NCBI RefSeq assembly: GCF_037975245.1
Contig: NC_092572.1
Coordinates: forward strand, 21,812,489-21,876,488
From: Apostichopus japonicus
Lineage: Eukaryota; Echinodermata; Holothuroidea; Aspidochirotida; Stichopodidae
Length of the DNA: 64,000 nt
Reading direction: 5' to 3'
Part shown: piece after piece, positions 25,796 through 38,000 of the stretch
Layout: each line of letters opens with the position of its first letter
Position numbering within the stretch: position 1 is the stretch's first letter
Program-made: the position numbers and the translations under genes
Notes under the pieces: model-generated
What the model saw: the letters and a program-made list of their open reading frames with translations, nothing else
Told to the model about the DNA's origin: nothing
The model's database searches: none

Positions 25796-26848
25796 TTAAG
25801 AATACTTTTTTCGCAACAATTCTGTATATGAGTAACACTCCCTCTTAATATCACTGCAAAATTGAGTCCAAGTACCTTTCTCTAACGTCAGATCCGGAAA
25901 AGAGTATTCATCATCCAAAGTTATTTTATTACGAGAACAAATGTTGTTGACTTTTCCATTTAGCGATCTGAAATATGCCAAATCCTCAGTAAACATTGAG
26001 CCGTAAGCTTGAATTTTCTTCCAAAGTGTGTGATTAAAGTGGTTTAGAGGGCGCTGTCTGCGGCCGTCCATTTTCTAAGATGGGTGACGTGTTCTTCTGG
26101 AAAGTTATACTTCGTTCCACTGATTTTATTGGAGATATAAAGAATATCTTCGAATTGCCAACACATCATCTTTTTCAAAATTATAAGAGATTCATCGTAA
26201 TATTCGTTTATCAAAACAAGATCCAATTCCAGGTCCAGCTGACTTATTTTCTTGGCCACGGCATCTTCGTCATTTGATTGTGTATACGTGTCGAAACCCA
26301 ATGAAAACATCTGCCCATTGTGGAGCAACCCACTTCTAAAGGTACGCTTTGTGCCGACGACATTAAGAAAACTCTGCATTGGGAAATCGGGTGAGAATAT
26401 ATCGCCAGTGAAATTAAAAGATTTAAGTGCTTGGAAGTAAGCAATGAAAGAATAAAACGTCTTGATTGGAGCCCTCAGAATTGTTATATACTTCGTTTCT
26501 GGTCTCATTACTTCCTGAAATCCTGTTTTGTTGAATATCGCGTGGTTGTTCAGAATGTGAAATCCTGGTGGTTTCGGCATGGAAAGCAAATTCGACGTCT
26601 TTGGATTGAAAGTTGTAGTACTCAAGAACATTTCCGACTTGGGTAAAGCAAAAGAAAGGTTTCTCTCATACCCATACCTCGCAAGGATGCTTGCAAGTGT
26701 GGAACTACCAGTTTTAAATGTTTTCACGAAGGCAACACTGTTGAGTTGCTGCGTACAAGAGTTTGTGGATAGCTGCTGAGTTGCATCATGGAAACTGGCT
26801 ATGGATGGATATACTAACTCACTACTGGACTTCGAGTTTCGATCACTT
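25796..26848 (-). pseudogene. Gene S exon 2: sulfotransferase domain with -1 frameshift
   Basis: The exon carries the full catalytic domain in two overlapping frames: 26848-26044 and about 26071-25796 (stop at 25796-25798). The switch lies in the sequence reading CTCTAAACCAC on the minus strand. Both frames keep family-like sequence on their own side, so the loss is recent or is a sequencing or assembly error. No other stop or gap is seen. Confidence 0.75.
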
Positions 26849-28730
26849 CTGCAATTAAGGAAGAAATAATAATAAGCAAATATTTATAGAGCGCTTTATG
26901 CAAAGGCCTCAAAGCGCTTAAACAAGTACACAAATATGCAAGTCAAATCACTGTAAATTTTTGGAATAAATGAGTTTTTAAGAGACGAAATGCTATGTAT
27001 AGAGACTCATGGAGAATACCAATCAGTGTGCAGGTTCAAAATCAGTAATATTTGTATGGCCACTGAACAAATTCAAGGGGAGAGGTATATAGTAAGGTCA
27101 ATAGTTCATCATACGTGCTTTTTCAAACCTTTTCACTGCTACCATGTACTATGTGGCGGCAATCAAACAAATCACAATCTTTTCACGTTACACACGTTAG
27201 GGCAATCTTATTGTTAGTTTTGTTCCTTGCTTAAAAAGATAAAACAAAATATGAACTTTGACAAGACATGATGGCTTTTGGCATTCGCATGGCGTTGAGT
27301 GTATTTGTATTTCTTTCAGTATTTCGCCATATTTTTAAAACCTTGCACGAACAAACTGTTGTTTATAATTGGTCACGCCAATTAGATCTTTACTTGACAG
27401 CAACGTTATCAGTACATTAGGCTTGTTTTTTTGTTTGTTTGAATAAAACCACACATTTAAACACCAAAATTAAACAAATGTGTGTGTGTTTATTAATGAA
27501 GGGAAAATAAAGGGTTAAATGACACAAACATCACAAAATGGACAAAAGGAGCACTTCCAATGTATGAAAAGGAGCACCTAGAATGCATTAAAAGGAGCAC
27601 CTCCAATGTATTAAAAGGAGCACCTCTAATGCATTAAAGGAGCACCTCTAATGGATTAAAAGGAGCACCTCCAATGTATTAAAAGGAGCACCTCTAATGC
27701 ATTAAAGGAGCACCTCTAATGTATTAAATGGAGCACTTCCAATGTATGAAAAGGAGCACCTAGAATGTATTAAAAGGAGCACCTCTAATGCATTAAAAGG
27801 AGAACCTCTAATGTATTAAAAGAAGCACCTCTAATGCATTAAAAGGAGCATCTCTAATGTATTAAAAGGAGCACCTCTAATGCATTAAAAGGACAACCTC
27901 TAATGTATTTAAGAGGAGCACCTGTAATGCATTAAAAGGAACACCTAGAATGCATTAACAGGAGCACCTCTAGAGCATTAAAAGGAGCACCTCTGTATTA
28001 AAAGGAGCCTCTGTATTAAAAGGAGCACCTCTAATGTATTAAAAGGAGCACCTCTAATGTATTAAAAGGAGCACTTGAAATGCATGCAGGAGCACCTGGA
28101 ATACATTAACAGGAGAACCTCTAATGTATTAAAAGGAGCACCTCTAATGCATTAAAAGGAGAACCTCTAATGTATTAAAATGAGCACCTGTAATGCATTA
28201 AAAGAAGCACTTCCAATGCATTAACAGGAGCACCTTTAGAGCATTAAAAGGAGCACCTCTAATGTATCAAATGAAGCACCTTTAATGTATTAAGAGTAGC
28301 ACCTCCAATGTATTAAAAGGATCACCTCTAATGTATTAAAAAGGAGCACCTCTGATGCATTAACAGGAGCACCTCTGATGCATTAGGAAGAGTCTCGTAC
28401 TTTTGAAGTTTTATAATTAAAGCGGGTGTTTATGTGTGTAAAGGAGAGGAGTGCTACGTACCCCTTTTCAGCCGGAATAAGGATAAGAATAGACACTTCA
28501 TTGGCTTTCATTTAATTTCGATTTGACAATGAATTTTTGATTGTTTAGAGTGTGTCAACGTGTTATACATGATCTCACATTACATACCTCGAATGCTCGT
28601 CCCTCACTGTCAGTTCGGCTGGTCTACCAAAGAATTGAGTTGTTCGAGAATTCAGGCCAATGTATAAAAGGTATATGAAAAGTATGCTACCTACTGCCAG
28701 AAGTATACATTTCCGGAATACACCCATCAT
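25796..28730 (-). CDS. Gene S: galactose-3-O-sulfotransferase-like, frameshifted
   Basis: Homologous to the Gal-3-O-sulfotransferase family (cerebroside sulfotransferase group), Golgi type II enzymes that move sulfate from PAPS to galactose on glycolipids or glycans. Exon 1 (28730-28588) gives a short cytoplasmic tail MMGVFRK and a membrane anchor (CILLAVGSILFIYLLYI), then stem; it ends in phase 2 at GTATGT. Exon 2 (26848-25796) opens after GCAG in phase 2. The 5'-phosphosulfate loop is KTFKTGSST (about residues 90-98), and the 3'-phosphate site is ILRAPIKTFYSF (about 171-182). The stretch LINEYYDESLIIL followed by MMCW is also typical of the family. At 26044-26046 the frame hits TAA right after RKWTAADSAL, while the next frame continues NHFNHTLWKKIQAYG. 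This fits one lost base, so it is a pseudogene, a null allele or a sequence error. The corrected length, about 398 residues, is normal for the family. Confidence 0.8.
26870..26930 (-). repeat. Retroposon 3' tail
   Basis: On the minus strand, AAGCGCTTTGAGG and GCGCTCTATAAATATTTG end in TTATTATTATT. Such GCGC-TATAAAT-(ATT)n ends are typical of degenerate SINE or LINE tails in invertebrates. It lies in the gene S intron beside exon 2. Confidence 0.45.
27535..28390. repeat. 23-bp minisatellite in the gene S intron
   Basis: About 37 copies of ATTAAAAGGAGCACCTCTAA followed by TGT or TGC, with common substitutions (AGAACCTC, CACTTCCAA). It fills half of the single intron of the sulfotransferase gene. 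Confidence 0.92.
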
Positions 28731-28740
28731 TATATGAGTC
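28588..28740 (-). CDS. Gene S exon 1: type II membrane anchor
   Basis: The exon begins after a TTTCTCCACAG acceptor at 28741, so a 5' UTR exon probably lies upstream at higher coordinates. ATG ATG at 28730-28725 starts the protein, followed by about 17 hydrophobic residues. An upstream in-frame ATG (28853) would add 41 residues, but it lies beyond the acceptor and destroys the usual short tail, so I prefer 28730. Confidence 0.7.
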
Positions 28741-29328
28741 CTGTGGAGAAAATGATTCAATCGGAAGTTTTTATACCGATTATCAGATTGTATGGATATG
28801 GAATGCATCATAGATGTCCTGAGTGCTGGTAGAGTTACAAGACCATGGGTCAAAGGTCGGCAACATCTTCATGATGAGCGTTTCCGTGAATTACATGACC
28901 GTGTCCTAAGTGTATGTGCATTTGCAGTTACTAACGCTATAGCGTATATATACGAAGTTTGACAAAGGAATACGGTGTTGTAATTAAGTAATCATTTCCT
29001 CTTAGGAGGTCCTCCTAGGATACATTAGTTGTATACTGTAAGTCGTGTCAGTGGCATGAGACTGCTTGCAATATCGAGTTTTGCTGGGTCAGGTGGTAAT
29101 ATCCCATTGAAACTCAGACAACTTTTTGAACATTCAAACTCATCTTTGTAAATATACCAACTCTACGAAAGTAAGTCAAGGTTCCAATCTTATAAATATA
29201 GATTAAAGCAGTCAAAATTTCGATTTTGATAGCAACAGGCAACAGTAAAAGTACACAATCTACACGGGTATTATGAAGAAGGTATTCAACTACCAGGAAC
29301 CTAACGACTCATTGCTATGAACATAACT
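28741..29328. other. Upstream of gene S
   Basis: 5' region of the minus-strand sulfotransferase gene, including the likely intron before 28741. No gene recognised. Confidence 0.4.
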
Positions 29329-29884
29329 TAAAGGATTGGTTCAGGTGTTTGACATGTCTATTTTGTATGGAAGAGCACAAAAAGACAAAAAGAACAGTGA
29401 AGAAACTACCATGATAGCATGCTCTGTTAAGGAGTTATGACACTTTGAAGATATCAAAATTGGAGTAGAAAGACTTACTGTGAGGGTGTGATGTCACATC
29501 CTCACTTCCTTAACATTTGTGAATATATTTCTTTAAAAATTGTTTACATTTTGTAACACATTTGAAAATAATATCATCAAAAATTCTTCAGATGTTTAAT
29601 CTCAAATACTTCCTTTGACAAATATGAGATCTCCTGATATATCTTTTGGTTGAAAGTCATGAAATCTCACAAAATATTTAGAGAAAAAAACAAAGACTTT
29701 TCAGGAATGTGAGGATGTGACACCACAGCTAGTCAGATTTCAGCAGTTTCTACACAATCTGATAAAACTTCACACTTGAATATCTCTTTAACCGAAAAGG
29801 TTATTTTTTTTCACCATTGTGTTTCTTTTATTGTGCTCTTTCATATAACATAAACATGTATGACAACTGAACCAATCCTTTTAG
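29329..29884. mobile_element. MITE with long imperfect terminal inverted repeats
   Basis: The ends are TTAAAGGATTGGTTCAG and CTGAACCAATCCTTTTAG. Complementarity continues inward past AGAGCACAA and TTGTGCTCT for roughly 100 bp, with an inner GTGATGTCACATCCTCAC. No coding capacity, and target duplication is unclear (possibly TTA or TA). Confidence 0.75.
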
Positions 29885-30336
29885 TATATACGAAGGGAGC
29901 TGTATATGTTACCGGGTCGAATTTCTCTGATTAGAAAAAAAAGTTGCCATTGTAGTAAAAAAGGCGACACTAGTGGGTGTTTGTTTGTTTGTCAGCTTAA
30001 TCCTCGGGCCAGCGTGTATTCGATGATCTGTCAATGATAAATATGGATAATTAGCGATAATTAATACCGCCGAACGTTACCGATTTTCCCGTTTTACGAT
30101 GATATCGCATTTTCGTTTAAATTTCAAGATATTTTGGACAATTCATGCATGAAATGTTCTATCAAAAACCCAGATACAGACGCTACTCCTCCTCACGTTA
30201 GAGGAAGAACATGTAGACACTACACACGTATATTCTTGTTTTTGTTAAAAAGGTTTTGCAAACGTCCTAACTCCTCGTTTAAAAGCAAGTTTACATCCTA
30301 GCAGTCCAGGGGAGGTGGAGGTGAGAGGAGGGGGGG

Positions 30337-30701
30337 CAGTGGCGGAGCTAAGGGTATCGGTCAGGGGGGCCAGAATGGTCTGTAGGGGCGCTTTCGACAC
30401 TATCTAAGCGGAGCGCCACCACAGGTTGGCCCGGAGCGTACAGAAATTTGTTGAGTAAAGATTCTCCCTAGATCGCCGAAAATGACCCTTTCTCGGGCAT
30501 TGCTAATTTGTAGATAAACGAAGAAAAAATAGATGTCATCGCCAACAAAATGTGACAAATGTCAATAGGTAAATGAGCGCGCAATAAAAAGTCAATAGTC
30601 GCGAATAAGTAAAAAGCTGAAAAGGGCGCCAGCAGTCCATTTGAGTCCGTCAGGGGGGGGGGGGGCATCTGCCCCCTGACTGTATGGACGCTCCGCCACT
30701 G
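30337..30701. mobile_element. hAT-like MITE 1
   Basis: Ends CAGTGGCGGAGC and GCTCCGCCACTG are perfect inverted repeats; the CAGTGGCGG start is typical of hAT elements. The interior has G-rich and C-rich subterminal blocks. Flanking G-rich DNA hides any 8-bp target duplication. Confidence 0.75.
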
Positions 30702-31129
30702 GAGGGGGAAGTCCAGGGGAGGGGCAGAGGAGGTGGAAGGAAGAGGAAGAGTGCTTTTACTCTAGATCCGGATCTGATATCCTGCTTAGGATCAGCTCCA
30801 TTGATCTTGGCATGCTCACTGTGAAACGAGATGAAGAGTGACCTTACGTTACGCGTGGCCGACTTCTCACGGGAACTACACAGTGCCTTCGCGTACATAG
30901 TGTTGTATATATGTGCCTAGTGTGTACATGGAAGTTCTACAGTGAGCTACCCATAGTGCTACATGTAAATGCCCTAGTAGTCCAGTAGGTGACTGGGCAA
31001 CACACAATCATATCGTACATACCGATGTAAGTTGCATCAATGTACCAGGGACGTTGCCACGGTCTTGTGATTGGGGGTGTAAAATCATAATATTCCGACT
31101 AGAATCTTAATTTTCCAAATCATGGCGGA

Positions 31130-31673
31130 TTTAGTTTAGTTTAGTAGAAAAAAGGATCAGGAGGGACACTCAAGTCCCCATCAAGGACCCTATAAAGAGA
31201 GGGAAAAAACTGAAGACACAAACACTCAGACCCGATTACAATGCTTAAAGTGCTTGTCCAAAGCATTCTTAAACCCATTGACACTAACTGCAAGTACAAC
31301 TTTCTCAGGCAAACCATTCCACTCATTCACAACCCTATTAGACAAAAAAGTTATGCCGAATATATAATCCTACTATGCGACTTTTGAAGTTTAAGACGAT
31401 GACCTCTAGTACAACTACTGTTTGCAAACATGAAAAAGTCGGTAAAGGATAAATTGTCGAAACCATACACAATCTTGAAAACCTGGATCAAGTCCCCACG
31501 TAACCTCCTAAGCTCCAGTGTGGTGAGATTCGACAGTTGTAACCGCCTATAATAAGGAACCCTCTTTAAGGAACTAATCATCCTAGTAGCCAAGGATTTG
31601 TAAGGAGGGGTGCCATACCGCAGGTTAATAGAACTGTTGGTGACCAAACTGACCACAATTATGTTATGCAATT
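31130..31673 (-). mobile_element. LINE relic, RT C-terminal end (minus strand)
   Basis: A frame at 31671-31351 has YYRRLQLSNLTTLELRRLRG, DLIQVFKIVYG and the later TRGHRLKLQKSHSR, the hallmark C-terminus of CR1/jockey-like LINEs. A frameshift at about 31355 leads to FGITFLSNRVVNEWNGLPEK and KHFKHCNRV. 5'-truncated. Confidence 0.85.
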
Positions 31674-32048
31674 CAGGGTGGTAGGAGCCGGGGGGGGGGG
31701 AGACTGTGGGACCGTTTTTTCGAAACTAGCAAAGGCGCCCCACTGGCAAATAAAATGTGCCCCTTTGATGAAGAACTGTCATTTGGATATGTTAAGCCTT
31801 TGTTAATTTTAATATTTTATTTCAATTATTTATTTTTAGTCTGAACCTGCTATGGCATCCCATATGTTTTTGTAGCATGAATTAACAATAAACAATCTCA
31901 ATAAATAGTACTGATAGCTTACCAACACATCATATATATTTTAAGTGATATGGCCGGTGTGTTGGTGATTGGTGGTTGTGGAATGAGAAATTGCCCCTCT
32001 GGTGTTGTGCCCCCCCCCCCACACTTTTTGAAAGCTTCCTACCCCCTG
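31674..32048. mobile_element. hAT-like MITE 2
   Basis: The left end CAGGGTGGTAGGAGCCGGGG pairs with the right end CTTCCTACCCCCTG. Flanks ATGCAATT and ATACAATG match at 6 of 8 positions. Similar in size and G-rich ends to the elements at 30337 and 44710. It abuts the LINE relic. Confidence 0.55.
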
Positions 32049-32407
32049 ATACAATGACAACAACCATGTGATGTGCATAATTATATCTCATATAAGAGTA
32101 ACACGAAGAATTTACATTAAGCACTAACAGTAGTAAGGCAAGAAGCAATGCAGAACATGATATTTTGTCCCCAAACCAAGAGGAAGGCTTAACAAGCGAG
32201 TTGGCAAAACCGTGAACACTTACCAAAACACTAATTGAAATTCCAATATCAACATTTTTAGCAGCATACTACACGAATGGGTTGTCAATTCTTTGTACCT
32301 TAAATATGCTATACCGCTAAGGTGCAATAAATCGAACACCTATTTGGCCGTATTCAGACAATTTTAAAGTTAGCTTGTAGTATTTTCAACATTATTATCA
32401 GCTGTAC

Positions 32408-32465
32408 ATGGCCGAGTTGGTAGCGAGGATTGCGGTCAATTGGAAGTTCAAATTTCGTCAATTAT
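32408..32465 (+). repeat. Degenerate tRNA-like sequence
   Basis: ATGGCCGAGTTGGTAGCG resembles a tRNA box A, and GGAAGTTCAAATTTCG a decayed box B at the right distance. Likely a SINE relic; not a functional tRNA because the arms do not pair well. Confidence 0.35.
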
Positions 32466-32906
32466 TGTAGTATAATGTAAGCCTAAAATTAGTAATATTA
32501 GAAATAGCCTAAGATTATTGACTCAGAAATCAGAATTTTCCTTTCAAGAGTACGATCAGCTTAAACTATTTTAAGAGATGTTTGCATAGATCAAAATTTC
32601 CAACTGACATGTTTTTACCACCTATTTTCCAACTCCAAGTCCTCTGCGTAAGAGGGCTTCGATTTAATATCATTTAAGTACAGTCCATCCCAGTTTAGAT
32701 TTTGAGAGTAGGTTTGTTTACTGATATTAAACATTCAGTAACTAAAAAAACGTCACACAATATTACAGAATGACTCACCAAAACAAGGCACTGGATAGGC
32801 AAGTTTCAACTAAAAGCAAGTGAACCTGTACCCATATATAACCGATGAGACCAAAAGCGTTCCTCCCTACTGGCGGAGAACTTTTGTATAGGCTACTATA
32901 AAAATC

Positions 32907-33741
32907 GGTGACATCCCTATGTTCCGACGTCTCTATGTTCCGACGTCTCTATGTTCCGACGTCTCTATGTTCCGACAAATTGTTTGGACTTTATTTTTTT
33001 TTGCCAAATTTTAGTCGGACCCCATTTGTGACCCAATTTTTTTTCGGACCCCATTTTTTGGACCCAATTTTTTTGGACCACAATATTTGGAACACAATTT
33101 TTTTGGACCCATATTTTTTTGTGCAAAATTTTTACCAACATGTTTTCGGACCAAATTTTTTTCTGACCAATGTTTTTTGGGACCCCAATTATTTTGGACC
33201 AAAATTTTTCGGACCCAAATTATTTTGGGACCCAACTTTTGCACCAACATGATTTCTGACCAATTTTTCCCTGACCCCTAATTAGGTCCCAAAAAAATGG
33301 GTCCCAAAAAATTAAGTTCGAAAAATGGGTCCCCACAAATTGGGTCCACATAAATTAGGTCCAAACAAAATTGGGTCCACAAAAAAATTTGGGTGAACAA
33401 AAATTGGGCCAGAAAAAAAATTGGGTCCAAAAAAGTGGGCCCGAAAAAAATGGGTCCTAAAAAATTGGGTCCAAAAAGACTAGGGTCCAAAAAAAATTGG
33501 GTCACAAAAAAATGGGCCCGAAAAAAAATGGGTCCTAAAAAATTGGGTCCAAAAAGACTAGGGTCCAAAAAAAATTGGGTCACAAAAAATGGGTCCGAAA
33601 AAAATTTTGGTCAAAAAAAATTAAGAGTCCAAACAATTTGTCGGAACATAGAGACGTCGGAACATAGAGACGTCGGAACATAGAGACGTCGGAACATAGA
33701 GACGTCGGAACATAGAGACGTCGGAACATAGAGATGTAACC
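32907..33741. mobile_element. Fold-back element with 9-bp target duplication
   Basis: An 835-bp palindromic element. The ends are GGTGACATCCCTATGTTCCG and, inverted, GGTTACATCTCTATGTTCCG. Each arm has tandem CTATGTTCCGACGTCT units at the tip, then about 300 bp of TTTTTGGACCC-type short repeats. ATAAAAATC occurs directly on both sides (32898-32906 and 33742-33750). This organisation, with tandem repeats inside long inverted arms, is that of fold-back elements (Drosophila FB, sea urchin TU). No transposase gene inside. Confidence 0.88.
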
Positions 33742-34052
33742 ATAAAAATCAGAAACCTATCCAGCAATTACCAAGGAATCATTGTTGGCCTGTGGTCTGA
33801 CAATACATCCATCGACTTTATTCCCTTCTTTTTTTTTGTGTGTGTGCAGTGAATGTGATGGAAAATACTTAGACTACCAAACTATCAATGGTACAATGAC
33901 TCGGACACTGCCAGAATGGTCCAAAGACCTAATCCGAGCCATCAGCTTTGTATGAAGGGATTACTCGCTCCTTGCACGTCTTGTCATCTCATCTCTATGG
34001 TTGTATACCACGTACAGATCAGTGGTGTATACTCCTGTTTTATTTTGATGAC

Positions 34053-34773
34053 TATGGAACGCTAAAACGGTCATTATTCAGTAACTTTTTATGCAGCTTT
34101 AACTCCCTCTACTGTAGTAAGTCTTTTGTCACATAATGAGAAAAACAATTACAAGTCATTATGTGAGGTTCTTTTCACGGAGATTAAAGGGCCAAGGCTT
34201 GAATATTATATGTGCATTTTTTTGTCAGCTGTCAAAGAAAGGTCGCCAATTCGGACAAAAATCACACTGTCTTTATTATGCGCCGCTGCAGCGTAAAATT
34301 ATGTCCGTTTTGACAAGAACTTTAGTCATTCTACTGCAGTAAATGTTGCCGAATAACGAGTAAGTTAACGGGAGTCATTCTGCTGTAGTACTGAAAGATT
34401 GCCGAATAATGAGTAAGATTTACGTTAGACCTTATTTATCAATAATATTGCCGCATAATTAGTTTTCCCTTCTTTCTTGGTCATTATGTGACTGTAAATA
34501 TTGCCGCATAATGACTACGATTTTTCGTGAATTCAGTCATTATATGGCAGTAAAATCTGCATAACAATGACAATATGATTTATGTCCGAAATGGAGACCT
34601 TTCTGTGACAGCTGACAGACTGTTTAATAAAAATTCAAGCCTTGGTTATTATACTCCGTAAAAGGTCCATCACATAATGACTTTTCTCATTATGTGACAC
34701 ACAATTTAGTACTGTAGATGGAGTAAAAGTTGCATGAAAAGTTACTGAATAATGTCCGTTTTGGCGTTCCATA
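34053..34773. mobile_element. Fold-back or MITE element with GATGAC duplication
   Basis: A 721-bp element. Arms of about 210 bp are inverted copies with roughly 80-90% identity, from TATGGAACGCTAAAACGG to CCGTTTTGGCGTTCCATA. The centre has repeats of TCATTATGTGAC / GCCGCATAATGA type. GATGAC flanks it on both sides (34047-34052, 34774-34779). No coding frame of note. Confidence 0.85.
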
Positions 34774-34779
34774 GATGAC

Positions 34780-37700
34780 CTTTTCCCTTGCAAGGCATTA
34801 TTTACCAAGTTCCTGTGAACGTAACATCAGTTTCATCAGTAACATCAGTAGCGATAAAGAAAACTTTTTTTTTGCCGCGTTGTTTGGCAAGATCGCAGAC
34901 TGGTTGTCTGATTTTTAAGCTGTGTGTATGTCTTTTTAATATAACAATATCATACCCCTAGTAAATGGACTTTAACCTGAAAAACAAAGTTGATGCCAAA
35001 TGGTGCCATGCATTCTGGGGTTTATTTAGGCTATAAAATTATGGTTATTTTGGCTATAAGTATAACTCTAAGTGAAAGATCTAGACATGGACCTGAAGCT
35101 CCATGGGATGGACAGAGGCGAGTCAATGATTTTATAAAGGTAGAGGGGTGCTCCCCTGGGGTCATCGACGCCGACTTTCATGTAGGAAAAACAAAACAAA
35201 CTGCAGACGTAAACTGTTACATTCTGGGCATATTTATACAATAAATTAGGTCTACATTAAGCAGCTCTTAACGCAAAGCTGAGTTTATAAATACTTTGTG
35301 AACGTAAGAGGCTGATAAGGCGTGGGCGGGGGGGGGGGGCGGGGGTTGGATGGAGTGTCTTATCGTAGTTATGGTCTAATTCTGCTCCGGCTGAATGCAA
35401 ATGATCACCGACTGAACCAGTTTTCACCCGACTGACTACCGTAGGTCGGGCAGGCCTTCACCCCACCACACCTTGCGCACGTCAAAATTGGTTGATTTGT
35501 GTCTGGGTATGTGAGAAGTGTCGTAGGTGACTTATGATGTCATGGGTCAACGGTCAATGGTTAAATTAACAATATTTTTACTTCCAAACAATTTACTTTC
35601 CTGCCATAATATTCTTGTCCATTTTGAAACATTTTAAATGCTTGCTTAATTGCAGACAGTTCATGCAAATATTTTTTTTATTTAGAATTTTTTCGGCTGA
35701 TAAATTATTCAAATATTATACAAGAGAAAAACATGTTAACAGCTCATATGCCTTCAATAGCATGATTCACTTTCCTTTAAAGCGACATTCCGGTGGCAAA
35801 CAATGTAAAAAGAAATATATTCCCTCACTGTAAGTGATAACCCACCTCAAATCGAGATGTGGTATAGGTCGAATGAAACCTATATTGGTTGGCTAAATTT
35901 CTCCATTTTCCATGAAGTGGCTAAAAGTAGGTCTGTGATATCATATAAGATATAAACCAATTAATATCTCATATGACTTCATGACATAATTCAATCTACT
36001 GTTGCCAGATGCCTTCACAAAATATAAATTAATGTGTGTCTATGCCATTATACAGCGCCCTAATAGGCTCTGTTTCAAACGTCAAACAATTTGAAAGGAA
36101 GATAGTCGAATCAAAGCGTTCATCGGGAGCTTGCTGTCGAGATATGCTAATGGGCTAAACGATTTTTCATCAGGTTGGGCAGCTGAGACTAAACCAAATC
36201 TCACATAGCACAATATTTATGCTCCTTTTATGAGATACACGAGTTATCACGAGCCAGATAGGCCAAGCGCCTGCATGAGTCAGGCAATAAACCAAGAAGA
36301 ACGCCCTTCAGAATGTGGGGGACGTGTCCCCCTGTCCACCCCCATGATTGACGTCCCGTACAAATTATACATTTGCAACCATTTGCCGTCATTTACAATT
36401 GTAACCACACATTTCAATAAGTAATTGGCATACCTTTTGCATTTTGCATTTTCTATTTTTCTCTTTGATTTTCATAACAATTGTATATTTTTGTACATTC
36501 ATCTTGTATATTTTTCTACGCCATTTGATATCTTATTTTCTTATGATTGGTTTAATCTTTCTTTGTATTTGGTTTTAAAGCGCAACCGAAAACTTTGTAG
36601 GGTTTGCGCTATATAAAATTCAATAAATAATAATTTAAAAAAAAAAAATAATAATACCTGTTATATCTGTGAATTGAGGTAGACTTGTAATAATCTGCCC
36701 AACCTGATGAAAAATAGAACTTTCAACTGGGTTGAAATAAGGATAACTGATTTCATTTATAGCGTAAACAAAATGGGGAACCGCGCCCATACACCGCTGA
36801 GGACTATCTGCTAAGCCAACAGATTATGCAAGCCAGCAGCATTCGCTAATCTTCTTTCCAGTTTGTTATTGTTCATATGTTATATGTTGCATTTCTAGTA
36901 CAAGCAATTTAACACTACATGAACATTATATTGTTCAATCAGTTTGGTTAGCAATGCCGCTCATGATATGTCTAAAGTGTTTTTGAGATAATTATATATT
37001 CTTCATAGAAGTTTCGAGACAGATACATGTATGGTGCTAAGCCTGGTGGCCAAACTGCTTGTCATGATGTTGTAACCATGTTACTAATTATACGTTAAGT
37101 TCTAGTTTAGTAGTTATGTAATAATATTCACAACATGTTTTATTAGTGATAAAAGGTTTACCCATGCGAGGTATGTCAGTAGTCTGCATGGTGAAGGAGA
37201 GAGGGGCAGGGACAGGGGCAGGGGCAACTGCCCCTATGCTTCCACTTCCTATATGAAAGTAGGCATACGGTAAAGTAAACGCATGGGCAGGATTTGCTAT
37301 TTCTGTTAGTTTTAGCGGAGTTTTCATTTCATTTGTTCTGGTTTCATTAGTCATTAGTGTGCAATTTCAATATTCTAGGCATGTATCGTTGGATTGGCGT
37401 TCAAAAAGAACAAGGTTTCGTTGAACGCCCATCACGTATATATGCACCATTGCGGATGCGATGACCGTGTGTTTGATTGGTTTTAACGAGGTTTGTTAAA
37501 ATAACAATTAACGTAGAGTGCTCGTAAGATGTAACGTTTTATGTGAAACTAAGATTCAGAAATATATCTATTACGTCTATATGAAGGTCCTATATCAGTT
37601 ACATTATTAGCTCAAATATCAGTGCCTCTAATATTTTAATTAATAATATTGATGCACATGCTCCAACACGGTACATGTACAACAAATAATGATAACACAT

Positions 37701-38000
37701 ACCTAAAATTAAATTTACACCTAAATTCCGCAAATGGCTTTCCCTCAGCATATAGAATCTACGGATATGATATGATACCATATTTGTGAATGTTGTAGAC
37801 ATCTGCGTAACAAGATGATTGTATTGTTGTGTGCAAAGTTTAAGAATGTTTCCGTTCTGATATTAGTTTCAAGTCAATTGATAATGATAAGGACCCTAGG
37901 TTACACCCGGATGTTAAACAGTTCGTTTTCCTAATTAAAGTCTATCACTTGTCAGATGTGACTTTTGTTAAAATATATTTATGACTGACATATCAATTCA
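34780..38000. other. Intergenic DNA with dispersed repeat fragments
   Basis: No gene recognised. 36161-36182 (GATTTTTCATCAGGTTGGGC) has an inverted partner at 36695-36715, which may bound a 555-bp element. Inside, 36575-36655 (GCGCTATATAAAATTCAATA then AATAATAA) looks like a retroposon tail. 35329-35347 is G-rich. Confidence 0.45.

Noticed and set aside
32908-33683. Repetitive frames rich in GPKK or FGPNF inside the fold-back element
   Set aside because: By-products of the short TTTGGACCC repeats on both strands; no start context and no homology.
36230-36616. Two short frames in tandem
   Set aside because: No domain, no splice sites of note; they overlap probable retroposon sequence.
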